Part shown: positions 11,312 through 24,500 of the stretch, piece by piece
Numbering within the stretch: position 1 is the first letter of the stretch
Layout of the letters: each line of letters opens with the position of its first letter
DNA from: Callorhinus ursinus
Taxonomy: Eukaryota; Chordata; Mammalia; Carnivora; Otariidae
NCBI RefSeq assembly: GCF_003265705.1
Contig: NW_020313288.1
Coordinates: 2,609,723-2,673,722 of the forward strand
Direction: 5' to 3'
DNA: 64,000 nucleotides
Translations under genes and position numbers: made by a program
Notes under the pieces: model-generated
Told to the model about the DNA's origin: nothing
Database searches by the model: none
Seen by the model: only the letters and a program-made list of their open reading frames with translations

Positions 11312-12412
11312 CTCGTCTCCCCTCCCCCGAACCCTGCCACTGAAGCTCCACGGAGGCAGCTCCCCCCCCGCAACCCCCGCCCCCTTTCTGGTCATTCACA
11401 GCTGTGTCCCCAAGTGCTGGAAACAGAGCCTAGCGCATAGTAGGTGCTCAGTAAGGATTTGCTGTCCCAGAGTGTTCAGGTGCATGGGGCGTCTGTTAGT
11501 TGCCTGATCCCGCGACTGAATACCCGCGAATCTGTGGGTGCTGATTTGACAGGGTCTGAAAAGCATGCGCAGCCCCTAACTGAGCACCTACTTCGCGCCA
11601 GACCCCAGGCGCAGCGCTTTGATGACGACGGCGCTCGTGATCGAAAAAAGAAAAAAACGAATGATCAAGAGCTTTCCAGGTGGCGGGTCCTGGGCTCGGC
11701 TGGGAAAACACCGCATCCCCAAGCGGATCCTCCCTGCTGCCTCTCGGGAGGCGACTTTCACGAACCCATTCCACAGATGAGGCTCGTCAAGGTTTGCGGT
11801 CAGTTACGTCTCCCCACTGGCCCCTTAGGCTCACTGTTCATTCCCCAAAGAAGGTGTTTAGTTGTTGATAAAGCTGTTCTCTCTGATGGCAAAATACACT
11901 CTTGGGGATGTGTTTGGGGGTATCTTTTTTGGGGGCGGGGCATGCTGGTGAGCAGGGCAAACATTCCACTTTCTCACCAGTCCACTGAGCACGAATTACA
12001 CCAAATAAGGAGCTATGACAGGGGCCCAGCTGTGAGATTTGTAGGACACAGGACAGAAGCCCCTGCCCAGAGCCCACCCCACCCCAGACCAAACCTGGCC
12101 TCTCAGGCGAACTTCTATTCATCCTTCAAAGCCTTCTTCTGGAAGGATTCCCCAACCACCCCTGGACCCTGGTTACACCCTCTGTTCCAGCCCTGACCGA
12201 AGGGGGAATGGGGGGTGACTCTGGTCTAGCTCTGTCCTCACCAACCCAACCTGGGGGCTCCTCGTGGCCTCCAGCAGCATCCCCCGGGGCTGGGGAGGGT
12301 TTGGAGAACGAGAGGGTGTTTGGCCAAGACGGGGTGGGGGCGGGGTGTGGTTGGGGCCGCCTGGCGGCTCACCTGGGCCAGGCCCGCAGCCTCCGGGCGG
12401 CTGTGGGCGCGG

Positions 12413-12540
12413 TCAGTAGGGGTGTCCCGGGTCTTTGGGCCGCTTCAGCTGCACTTTGAGCCTCTTCATGCCGATCTGAAAGCCGTTCATGGCCTGGATG
12501 GCCGTCTGCGCGCTGGCCGGGTTGTCAAAGCTCACGAAGC
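12413..12540 (-). CDS. CELF5: CELF5 coding exon 12 and stop
   Basis: 128 nt of coding sequence completing Gly443 and encoding residues 444-484 ([19 protein letters not shown] through [10 protein letters not shown]), then TGA at 12415-12413. It completes RRM3. The acceptor is CCGCAG|GCTTCG. The exon continues into the 3' UTR. Confidence 0.97.
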
Positions 12541-15500
12541 CTGCGGAGACCGGGGTGGACCCGCGATGGTGGGCAACGTGGGCGTCCTCCGCGTCCTCCG
12601 GTGCTGCGGCCCAGGCTTCCCGGCTCGCGGGGTCCTGGGGGCGGGGGTGTGCGCTCGCAGGGGCAGATGGGCCCAGGGAGTTAGGAGGGCGTGCCAGAGC
12701 ACACACAGCAGCCCGGGGCCTGGTTCTGACACCCTCTGGACTTACATGCCCCTGGGGACGGGGTGCTTGCTCCTTACCTGGGGTCTGCTCTGCTGAGACT
12801 TCCCACAGAGGGAACAGGTGGGGCCTCTGGGGGTCCTGGGAGGGCCACATTCTCCCTCCCTCCCCATCGTGGCTGCCTGCCTTCTTCCAGACCCTGGATG
12901 CTAACCGCTATCCATCTGGGATCTGGACCGTGCATCGGACTCTGTCTGTCTCTGTGCGCGTGTCCTTGTGTCTCCTCGCTCTGCCTTTTATCTCTCTTTC
13001 TCTACCTTTGTCTCTCTCTACCCCTATCTCCCCCCACTCCTACCAGGTAATCGGAAACATCCCAGCCTGGCGCTCCTCAAGCTTCCATCAGCCCCAATCC
13101 CTCCACCTGCTGCCCCAGGCCACCCTGCCCTGCTCCTGCCCCTCCCCTCTGGGTCCTCACAGGCTTCCTGGGATGGTGTGGAGGCCACAGGGGCCAGGGG
13201 CCCTCTGGGGCAAGGGACTGCATGCACAAGCATTTGAGGCGGGGATCCCTGAGCTCTGTGTGAGAGGCCGGGTGGGGGGTCAGGTGGAGAGACGGTGGGG
13301 CAGGGTTGAACGGTCTTGCAGGGGCCCACTGGGGAGCTACGGGGGAACGTGGAGCTGGGGGGGACGTCTTCACATCTCTTATCTCCCCTAACACTTGCCC
13401 CCCGCCATACTGATCAGGAAACTGAGGCTCAGAGAACACCTAGGACTCCTCACTGTTGAGGGGGATTGAGGGGTTTCCTCTACACACATTGCCTCCTTCG
13501 TCCCGCAAGCAGGATGCTGAGGAGGGGCCTGGGCGTGGGCAGGGACCCTTACTGGTGTGACCTCAAGTGTGCTATTTGACCACTCGGTGCCTCTCGTCCT
13601 TCCTCGCTAAATTGGGGCAATTCTTCTATTTCATGGTTGGATACTGAGTATATACAGGAGGCGCTTACTAAATAGGCAAGAGTTGGCCTTTTGAATACAA
13701 CAGGGTGGGATTAAGAGTCCACATTTTAGAGTCACACAGACTGGTTCTAGTCTAGGTGCTGCCTCTTTGCTGCTGTGTGGACTTGGAGGCATCCAAGGCC
13801 CCGCACGACCTGCCCCGTCCCCTCCCTGCCCCATCCCCTCCCTGCCCTGTCCCCACCCTGCCCTCTCCTCCTCCCTCTCACCCCCTCACTCACCCTGCTC
13901 CAGCCACATGGGCCTCCTGGCTGGCCCTCCAACACACCAGACCTAGTTCTGCCCCAGGACCTTTGCATGTGCTGCTCCCTCTGCCCGGAACCCTGTACCC
14001 CGACGTCCTGGGGCTGGGAAATCTCATTATTTGGGTCTCAGCTGAAACATCACCTCCTGCATACCAGCTTCTATGTCCTTAGGAGTAGATGGTGATGGTG
14101 TTCTTCATGCCATTTATAAGCCCCTGGCCTATGTCCTGCCTTGTTTATTCCCACCTCCTACCTGTAAACCTGTGCTTTTTGGCTCCGTGGTCGCTGGCCA
14201 CAGGTGGTAATTTAGATTTAGATTTGTGAAAACTACAACTTCGCTTCTGTGGTTGAACTGCCACACTTGAGGTGTCTGGTGGCCACGTGTGGCTGACGGC
14301 TCAGACAGCAGAGGTGTAGAGAACACCTCCGCGGGTGGAGAAAATTCTGTTGGGCAGTGCAGCAAGACTGCGAGCTTTGGAAGGCAGGAATTTTGTTGGC
14401 TTCCTTCACTGCTCTGTACCAGCACCCAGCATGGTGCCTGGCACACAGTAGGTGCTTAATAAGTGCTCATTCTAACTTCTAAATGTTATTCTTTTGGACC
14501 ACACCCTCCCACGCCCCTGTTCCTTGGCGGGCGGAGTTGGGGATGGGGCTGGCAAGCAGGAAGGGGTGCCTGCAGCAGGTACTCACCAAAACATTTGCTC
14601 TGGTTGGTGGCCCGATCCATAAACACCTTGGAGGAGATGATATTGCCGAAGGGCAGGAACATCTGCGTCAGCTCCGTGTCTCCAAACTCCTGGGGGAGGT
14701 GGTAGATAAACAGGTTACAGCCTTCGGGACCTGCAGGTGGGGGAGAGAAAGACATAAAGCCCCCAAGGAGAGGAGGCGGACCCCCCCTGGGGGAGGGGCG
14801 CGGGACTGGAGCCCACCTCTGGCATCTCTAGCTGTTGGGGGAGGGTGCCCGTGACACCAGGAAGCAGGGGCGTGGAGAGGCGGGGAGGGGAGGCGGGGCG
14901 TGCTTACCCTCGCCTGTCTAATCCCACACTCAAGTATGCCGAACCTCTGATGATCCTCAGGTCCCAGATAATTTACAAAATTCAGATGGCGCCTCCCCAC
15001 AAAACTGAGATAAATCCCTCAATGCCAGAACCTGGACAATCCCCAAATCCCAGACAACCGGAAACCCCTGAAAAATCCCTACACTGGAAACTCCAGACCA
15101 TTTACGACATCAGATGAATTGTATGTGGGGTATGCGGACACTCTGCTCTCTCTATGCACTAATTCTGTAAATATAAGACTGGTTTTAAAATAAAATGTTC
15201 ATGTTTTACAAGTCCGACGATCATAGAATAAAGTAAGACAAATCATCCTCTGGTCCCAAACCCCAAATATCTAGTTTTCAAAACCGTGGATAATCCTCCA
15301 AACCTTGAATAATTTTCAAAACCCACACAACACAAAAATAAAATCAAGTAAGATAAAAAAAATTGTCTAGTCCCCAAAACACCTGGTAATTTTATTATAT
15401 TTTTATTTATTTTTAAGTAGGCTCCATGCCCAATGTGGCGCTCCAACTCACGACCGTGAGATCGAGAGTTGTGTCCTCTACTGACTGAGCCAGCCAGGCG

Positions 15501-18500
15501 TCCCCGGCCCCCACCTGGGAATTTTAAAATGATATACTGTACCAACCAGAAATACTTTTGCAAAAGTAAAAAGCACAGCTAACTCTCAAAACCATTCCAT
15601 CCCCAAATAATCCCCAATGCACAGGTCACGTAAAATCTATAAATAACAATCAAATTTAAAAACCTTCATTATCTGAAGCCATGAACAGTCTCCAAACCTG
15701 CCCCTAATCCCAAACCAACAGATGACCTTCTCCCATGCCCCCACAAAACGCGGGGAACCTCCCAACCACCAAGAATCCCCTTCGGCCTGGAAATGAGTAT
15801 TCTCCACCCCAGGAAATACAAAATCCAAGATTGGATTTTGTCCAGTGTCCCATTGACATCCAACCCTCACCTTCCTGATTAGGTCCACAGCTCTAAGAGC
15901 GCTTGTTTTTTAAAATGCAAGTGTGTCCCAATGCGATCATCGTGATTGATTCCGACCGCACAATCTTGACTGCAACACAAATGTTAGGTGTGCTTGTGTG
16001 CTATCTCATCTCCGAGAAACACGGGGTGAATGCAGAAGGCCGCACCCAGCTGAGTCGGACCTCAGGAGAACACACTCACAGCGGGAACGCCTATCACTCC
16101 CTCAGCTCCCCAAGTGTGTTGTGAGCCACACGCATCCCCGTCCGTCCGGGGTTATGACTCCCCGCCTGACTTCAGACAAGTCTCTTTCCGCCACTTCGCA
16201 GCAGCCCACGGCGACAACACTTCCCATCAATGCCATCAATGCCACCTCCACGCGCAAACCTGAGCTCTGTGCCAGGATAAAATGCCACACTGAGCGTATT
16301 TTTTTAACCTGCTCACGTGCATAACACCGTGCTACCATTTTTATTAGGGCTCTATCTTTAGTTTTGCTTTGACATGTCACGGACAGAGGTTTGGAATGGT
16401 GCAAGCAGGAGTCTTGCAGATTGTTCTGCATGCTATGGGCACTCTCCAGAGCGCTGGTCGTGAGTTAACAGCAGCACTGACCGCCTCTGCACCAGCTTTT
16501 ACCCTCAGCCCAGGTGGAGGGAAGTTGGAGCAGGGACTGGGGAGGGAGACACCCAGGTCCGAGCCATCCACAAAACAGTGACCCGAGGCAGCTGGGCCCT
16601 CTCTGAAGCTCGCACTGGCCCGCCCGGGGGGTCCCGGGAGGTCACTGAAAGTCACATTGGAGCTGCCGGCACTGCCAAGTCCTCATGCCGGCTCTTCTGT
16701 GACTTTAACCACAGAGCCCCCTGGAAATATAAAATCTGACAGAGAATGGGGTAACAGCTGGTTGGCGGAGCTGGGGACCCCTCAGCCTAGGGCTCGCCTC
16801 CCAAAGCTCAGCTCCTGTATCCTGGCAGTGCCCCCCTTCCAAGGGGCAAGGGCAAGGGAGAAGTGGGGCAGAGCCTCAAAGAACTCGGTCTGCAGGCCAG
16901 GCCAACTGCGGAGCTCCCCTGGCCATGGGGCGAATTGGTCACCTCTCCCCACCCCACTAGCTGGATGCGCGAGGGAAAGGGCCTTCCTGGGTGCTGCGCC
17001 GCACTGTGTGTCAGGAACGGCCCTGCCTCCTTCCTAGTAAGGCCTCTTGACCCAGATGGTCGCTCCTGTTGCAGAAGAGGAAACTGAGGCACGGGGCAGT
17101 GAAGTGCAGCTTTCCTTATGACGTCGCAGTCAGAACTGGGTGGATCTGAATTCCGGCTGTCGGACTCCAGGATCTAACTCCTCCCTCTCTCCACTTTACT
17201 GGCGAGGCCTCAGTTTCCCTGAGATACCTCATCACCGCCCCCCTGCCCGACCTCAAGACGAACGTCCTTTCCAAAAACTCAGAGAATCGTCCAGTCCTGG
17301 AGAGGGCGGCTGGGGGTTTTCCAGAGGAGGGAGCCGAGGCTCAGAGAGGGTGATTCGGTTCCCCCAGGACACCCATGGGCCGCGCCAGAACTCGAACCCA
17401 GGTTTGTCCGGCCAGCCCGCCGCGCTCTTAGCCGCGGTTCCCCGAGGCCGCGCGCCAGGTCAGGACCGGGGTCCTGGAGGTGGAGGGGGCGGTCAGAGGG
17501 CGGGGCTGGCGCCCAGGGGAGGTCGCGGCCCCCTCACCTTCTCGCTGCTGCTGCTGCAGGAGGGGCGGCGGCTGGGGGACGCTGTGCGCGATGGGCGTGA
17601 TGGCCGCGGTGGGGTACATGGCTGCGGAGACCGGGAGCGAGACACAGGGCGGAGGCGGGTGTGAGGCCGGTGGGCGGCCCGGGGCGGGCGGGGGCGGGGC
17701 CACGGCGGTCTCGGGAGGGAGGCGGGGCGTGCCCGCGGCGGGGGGCGGGCCTAGGGGAGGGGCCAAGGCCCGGCGAAGAGCGGGGCAGAGCCACGAGGGG
17801 GTGGGGTCAACGCCTGGCATCAGGCGGGGGCGTGGCCACAACCGAGGGCGGGCCTGGAGGAGGGGCCAAGGCCACATAAGATCAGAGTGGGTGGGGCCAG
17901 AGCTTGAGGGGCAGGGCCATGGTTGAGGGCGGGGCCCTAGCAGAGACGGGGCAGGATATGAGGGGCGGGACCAGACGCTGCAAGGGACGAGGAGGGGTGG
18001 GGCCAAAGCCTGGGATTGGGCCAGGGCCAGAAGTAGGAGGCGTGGCTAGGTGCAAGAGGGAAGGCCAAACGAAAGGGCGGCCCCCTGAGAGGCGGGGCCA
18101 GAAGCGGGCTGTGGCTAAGGGGGAGGGGCTAGACAGGAAGGAAGCCGGGGCCAAGGGGGCGGGGCCACGCCCGAGGCTGGGCCGGACTGCCCGCGTACCT
18201 GTGTACTGCTGGACTCCGGAGAAGGCGGGATGGAGGGTCTCGGCTACGGTCGGGCTCTGAGCTGCGGGGCAGACGGAGGGGCTGAGTGGGACGAGGGCAG
18301 CAGATCTGCCATCCAACCCCGATACTTAGGACCCAGAAGGAGAGCAACAAACATCTGCCCCAGCCTCACCTCTGCATAAACGTTTTACAGGTATTGTCCC
18401 CATTTTATGGACAGGAAAACTGAGGTTCAGAGAGGTGAAGCAACTGGCACAGGGCCACTCAGATAGGAAATGGCAGAAGTCGAACAGGACTCCAGAGAGG

Positions 18501-21500
18501 TTTAACCATCACCCCCATCTCTCTGTCCCCATCCGGAGCCCCTCGCTCTTCCTCTTTATTCTCTGGATTCTCCAGGACTTCAGGCCTCTGCTCCTGATCA
18601 CCCTCCACCCCCATCCGTTTCCCTCTCTCCCACTCCAAGCCTCACTCATCAGACACCCCGTGGATCCCCCATGTGGCTGTGACCTCCCAATGGCTCCCAG
18701 GGGAGGAGGTAAGGGGAGGGGAGAGGTTGTCCAGACTGCTAGAGCTGGTGCATCAGGGGGGAGATTTCAGCCAAAAGATTCTGCTCGAATGGAGAGAGGT
18801 TACTAGAGGATGGGAGTGTGTGTGGGGGGGGTGACCATAAAGGGGTCACATGAACGAATCACCCCATGGAGATGGAGCAGTTCTGTGTCTTGATTTTGGT
18901 GGTGGTTACACAAACCTATACCTGTGATAACATGGCACAGACCTCATGTGCACACACACATATGAGTGCACACAGAAAGTGGTGCAGTCTGAATAAGGTG
19001 TCCAACTCCTGTTGAGTTAATTGTATTGTACCAATGTCAGCTTCCTGGTTTCGACAATGTGCTCGGGTTATGTAAGCTGTCAGCTTGGGGGGCGGAGGGC
19101 TCGGTTGGAGGGACCAGGACCTCTCCGTACTATTTTTGAAACTCCCTGTGAGTTCCAATCATTTCAAAATAAAAATAAATTCTCCTCAATGGTGGAAATG
19201 CAGATGATTTCACCTAGGCAAGGTGTCGGAGGAGGCTTGCCTGGGGATTGTGGTATAGGGTCGGGAAAGGTGGGACCTCTGCTTCACAAAGGTAGGGCCC
19301 AGCCTAATTCGGTGCATGGCTAATACTGAATGGATGGATGCATGAATGAATATGGGTACTGATATCTTCCTAAATAGTGATGATTAATAATTAAGATTGA
19401 TGGTGCTGTTCTTGGTACAGGCGATGTGTTAAGCATTTGACATGCTAATTTCATTGTCAGTGCAACCTCCTGAGATGACTGATGTCATCTGCCCTATTTC
19501 CCAGGTGAAGAAACTGAGGCCCAGAGACTCACAGAGACCATCCGGGACCACCAAACTGGAATTTGAACCCAGAAATGTCTGGATATAAAGTTCCCATGTT
19601 TTAACCACCCTGCGACAGCACTTTCTCTGTGCTCACAGCTCACATCTGTTCAGCTGAGACTCCCTCTGTTTCCCAGGGACCATGGCATAGGAACTCATGC
19701 TTGTCCCAGAGACACCCTCCCCGCCCCCTCCCCAGATCCCAGGGGACCACTCCAGTTACCTGGGTAGGGCACAAGGCCATTGGCATACACAGTCTCTAGG
19801 GCAGGGTGCCCCCCAGGGAAGGGCACGACACCTGCGAAGCCATTGGTGATAGGAGCCACAAGTCCGGGCACGGCAGTGGTGCCAAGCAGGGGGGGTGAGT
19901 GCAGTCCTGCAGAATGGAGGAGCACCATGGGGAGCCTGAGCCTGGCCCTGGCCCTGCCCTGCCCACCCATCCTTAGGCCCCTGGCGGACTCTCACCAGAG
20001 GCAGGGGCGATGGGCGTGGCAGGCAGCCCGTTAAGGCTGACGGCGCCAATCTGCTGGATGTGGCAGGGTGAGAAGGCCACGCCAGGGCTCAGGTAGCTGC
20101 CCGACGTGGACAGGACCGTTGTCTGCTGCTGCATGAGCTGGGGGTGGAAAGGGAGTCAGCGTGCACAATAAGGGTGACACCTGCCCTGAGGTCATGACTC
20201 ATGGGAGGAGGCCTGGTCCTCAAGTAACTTGGGAGGGGAGGGGGTCAGACTGGCTATCTTGGCTCAGGCTGGGGTCCGGGCTCAGTTAGAAATTGGGGCT
20301 CAGCATGGGATCAAGGCTCAGTCTAGGATCAGGGCTCAGGCTTGAGATGAGGGCTGAGTCAGGAATCTGGACTTGGTTTGGGATCAGGGATCAGCCAACA
20401 TTGAACCCAGCCAGGGTTGGGTCTCAGTTTGGAGTCTCGATTTAGAGGCTCCTTTTGGGTTTGAGACCCAGCCTAGATTTAGGGGCTAAGTATGGGGTCG
20501 TGTCAGTCCAGAGTTAGAGTTCAACTTGGGCCTGGGGCTCAGTTCATGGTTGGGGGTTCAGCTGGGGGTGGGGGTTCAGGAATCAGCCTGGATTTGGGGA
20601 CTCAACCATGACCAGGATAGGATCGTGAATCAGAGAGATTGGGCAAGATACAGAAAGATGAGCAGAGAGGCAGAACCGCCAACAGAGCATGGATGGAGAG
20701 AGAGACTGAGCCGGACCCCCAGAGTGGTGTTGGGAGCCCTGCTGGAGACAGAAGTGCAACTGCTGGGGTCACTCACAGCCTGGGCGTAGGCACTGTAGGG
20801 GCTGAAGGGCAGGGTGAGGGATGGCGTCAGGATGCCCAGCTGGCCCACCATCTGCTGCATGCGCCGCAGTGTTCGCTCCTTGTCGGTGTCGGCAAACTTG
20901 ACCACCAGGCTGGAGGAGGCACCCTACAGTGGCAGCAGCAAGCAAGGAGGGAAAGGAGGGAGGTAGCCAGGACTTTGGGGTTCCTGGAACCGCGCCAGCT
21001 CTGGCCCTCGGGGGGAGCACCGTAGATGTCAGCAGCTGCTGGTCCTGCCCGTGTGCCCGTAGCTGCAGGACACGCACGTCACAGCGAGAACAGCTCACAG
21101 ATTAGCATCCTGGGTCTCGCACTTGACCATGCAGCCGCCTGTGGGCACAGGTGGGGCATCCGAGCCCAGGGGGTCGCGTCTGGGGCACAGTAGAGGACCC
21201 TGACTATCAGCCACACTCTCAAAAATGGAGAGTCCAACTGGCGGGGAGAAACAACGGAGACCCAAGTGGAAGACCCTATAACTGTCACTCACACCTAAGG
21301 ACAGCTGAGACTCCAACCATCAGAGAGGGAACATGCCCCCTTTGCTGGAGAGCTCACTCCCTGATGCGCCCCATCACTGGTCAGCTGTGTGCATGTGAAA
21401 GCCTGACCTCACGGTGAGCCGAACCCTGCCACTCCAGGACTAAAACTGAGGCCCCAGAGCCCAGAATGCAAGGGACAGCAGGCTCTGAGGCTACCCTGCT

Positions 21501-24500
21501 CCTCACACCCGTTTTTGAGAACAGCTGAGAGGAGAGTTGGTTCTCTAAGGCCTGTCTTCCCTGTGGCAGATTCAGACACTTATGTACAGCGATGTGGCTC
21601 CTAGCAGCTCCTTCTGGAGGGCAGGGCTACTCCCAGTACCTGGCTGGTCCTCCCCAGCCTCTCACCGCTCCAGACCTGCCCCCTGCCCATCCCCACTCTG
21701 GCCCAGGGGACACTTCCAACTGACCTGGCCCCTTCCCTGCCCTGTCAAAACCTTCCATGACTCCTCATTGCCCTAGGAACCCCGTGCTCCTCGGCCGTTG
21801 GCTGCAGCCCCTCCAGCCATCCCCCCTGCTCCTCTGGGGCTACGCGCCCCCACCCCCATGCTTGTTGTCATGCCCCACGCCCCACGTTCCCCTGCTGGCC
21901 TCCACAAAGCCAAACCACCCCTCAGGCCCCACCCCTCTAGGAACCCGCATGGACACTCACACACACATGCACACATACTCTTACACACGTTCACACACGT
22001 TCATACACAGTCACACACACACTCACCATGCATGCTCACACATTCATGCACCTAAAAACATAACCTCACACACCACACATGCTCACACACACACCCCACA
22101 TGTTCATACACTCACACACATACACACACTATGCATGCTCACACTCACATCCACATGCAGACTCACTATGCACGCGCATGCACATTTGCACACACACAAA
22201 CACCACCCACACAAACACACTCACAGACACGAATACACTCACAAATATGTGCACACATTTACACTCACCATGCCTATCACACATGCATTCACACAATACA
22301 TTCAGAGGCACACAATCACACATGTACACATGTAGTCACATACACACATATTCACAAACACACCCATCCACACACACTCACACACTTGCCCTCACATATA
22401 CCCACAGATGCACAATGTGCTCGTTCCCTCCACATCAGCGAGACAGACCCACACATACACATGCGCTCAGTACACACATGCATAAACACACACGTGCACA
22501 CACCTACATGCATACCACACAATCCACTCACACACACCCATTCAGCACACTTACACATGCGCACTGGCACACACACATATCCGGACATATTCTCAAACAC
22601 ACACACCTCACGTGTACATTACCAATCCCCTACTAACAACCACACACACATGCACTCACATGTTCTCTCTTAAACACACACACAGACACACATGTCGCCA
22701 CACACTGGCAGTACATCCGTGCATGCTCACACACTCACATGCTCCACACATGCACAATCGCACACTCACATGCGCACACGTACCCCTACCACCATCAGAG
22801 ACTGCACCTCTCTCTCCACCTGTGCCTTGCTGATGAACAGCCTGAGGCTACGGGATGGAGGGACCAGTAGGGAGAGATTTCGTCCCTGTCCCCTCCCCCC
22901 TTCCGCACACCCAGCACCATGGCCCGGGATGGGCCCTACTCACCGGCATGGTCTGGCTGCCGTGCAGGGCATGGATGGCCGCCTGGGCCTCGGTGTGGGA
23001 GGAGAACTTCACAAAGGCACAGCCTGCCCCAAGAGAAGGAGAATGCGTGAGGGGCAACGGGGTCTTTCTGGGTGGGCAGGTGCCACAGGAGAGGGGACTG
23101 GGAGCCCTGGATGGCTGGTCAGACAGTCAGAACAGAGAGACAGCCAGTAATTTGTTCAGACAGACAGCTGGACAATAAAGGATCAGGCAATAAGACAAGC
23201 GCACGTATGACATCAGCCAGGTGGCCACCCATTCACTCAGAAAGCCACCAGCTCCACAGCTGTTTGTGGCTCGCGTGGTTTGACAGACACCGAGAGGCGG
23301 TGTGCGGTTGGCGGGGCAGGTCCTGCTCGCTGGAACTAGTGAAGGGCGCAGGCTTAGACCCCACCAGCTGCTGACACCGTGAGATCGAGTTATAATCAGA
23401 TATGAAGAGAGAAGGTGACAAATGTTCAGACACAGGCACTGAGATACGGCCCTGTGGGCACACTCAGGCACAGATACATTCAGACCCAGACAGGCCCATG
23501 TGACCAGAGTTGGAGAGATGGGGATAGAAAAAAAATAGATACATCCATCCATCCATACATACATACCAGACAGGTCAGACCCAGCTGGCTGGTCACACAG
23601 GAAGAAACCAGAAATTAGGCAACCAGGGACCACCAGACACAGGTGAATTCAGACACACAATCATAAGGAGAGACTACTAGACATAGTTCCAGACAGGCAG
23701 AGTACTATGGAAGACTGGGGGTAGGGTAGGACGATGGAATGTTCTGGATTAGAGAGTGGCAATGGTTGCACAATTGTTTGAACATAAAGCACTCCACTGC
23801 ACACTTTCAAAAGGCGAATTTTACAGTGTGTAGATATCAATTAAAATCAATAAAAAAAAGAGGGGCGCCTGGCTGGCTCAGACGGTAGAGCATGCGACTC
23901 TTGATCTTGGGGTTGTTTGAGCCCCACATTCGGTGTAGAGATGGTAAATAAATAAACTTTAAAAAACATTTAAAAAATGAAAAATAAAAATAATTTAAAG
24001 AGAGGGAGAGCCAAGCAAATAGGGACCATGGGATACATTCTGTCCTAGAAGATAAAACGTTTTGAGGGCCAGAGACAGGCAGGGCAAGAGTTGCTGCCTG
24101 ATAGATGAACTCAAAAAGGTAGAATCAAGTAGACGGACAGACAAAGACCACCAGACGCATGAAGACCCAAACAGAAATAACCATTTAGACACTCAGGCAG
24201 AAAGTCAGAGACTAAGAGCCGCAGGTGCAGTGATGCTCATCTGCAGTCACAACCAGTCACGTGGACAGACAGGTAAACAGGTCGCTGTGGACCATTAAAG
24301 TCTTTCCTAGATGTTCAGCCAGGATCAGGCAGTCCACAGGAAAATGTCCCAGTCAGGTAGGCACAAGCGGCCCGCAGGCAGGACCAGGTGGGACCTTACA
24401 GTCTCCGCCCACCCAGCCCCCGCCCCAGGAACAAACCCCAGCCTCCCACGTGATTGGCCCCGCCCCCAAGAGCCAACCCCCGCCTTCTCACGTACCCCGC

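Larger units (their letters stand above)
9180..12412 (-). other. CELF5: Inferred CELF5 3' UTR
   Basis: No splice site or gene interrupts the stretch after the stop. Read on the minus strand it is A-rich with long A tracts, a (CA)n run, a (TA)n run and a C-rich run, as in long neural 3' UTRs. AATAAA signals occur at 9205-9200 and 9148-9143, which would place the distal end near 9180 or 9125. A MIR-like scrap (about 11405-11465) and an L2-like scrap (about 12080-12190) lie within it. A proximal AATAAA at 11311-11306 could give a much shorter UTR. The exact end is not provable here. Confidence 0.6.
12541..14586 (-). other. CELF5: CELF5 intron 11 (2,046 bp)
   Basis: Contains an L2 3' end (13790-14065), a MER-type DNA transposon (14180-14370) and a MIR tail (14400-14465). 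The stretch 12560-13400 has no recognisable element; open frames there are GC-rich shadows. Confidence 0.85.
14731..17537 (-). other. CELF5: CELF5 intron 10 (2,807 bp)
   Basis: About 14915-15870 is a degenerate CCCCAAATCC-type quasi-repeat split by a minus-strand Can-SINE. The part from 15900 to 17040 shows no gene or repeat I can name. About 17060-17420 contains MIR-like scraps. Confidence 0.85.
18262..19759 (-). other. CELF5: CELF5 intron 8 (1,498 bp)
   Basis: Carries MIR copies at about 18375-18490 and 19370-19600 and an L1 3'-end scrap at about 18820-19185. The remainder (18490-18820) is unremarkable. Confidence 0.85.

Noticed and set aside
11444..13391. 250- and 300-codon plus-strand frames
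   Set aside because: They lie antisense to the CELF5 3' UTR, exon 12 and intron 11 and have no recognisable domain or splice structure.
21757..22673. Several 180-192 codon frames rich in His and Thr
   Set aside because: Translation of the CA-rich microsatellite, open in all frames on both strands.
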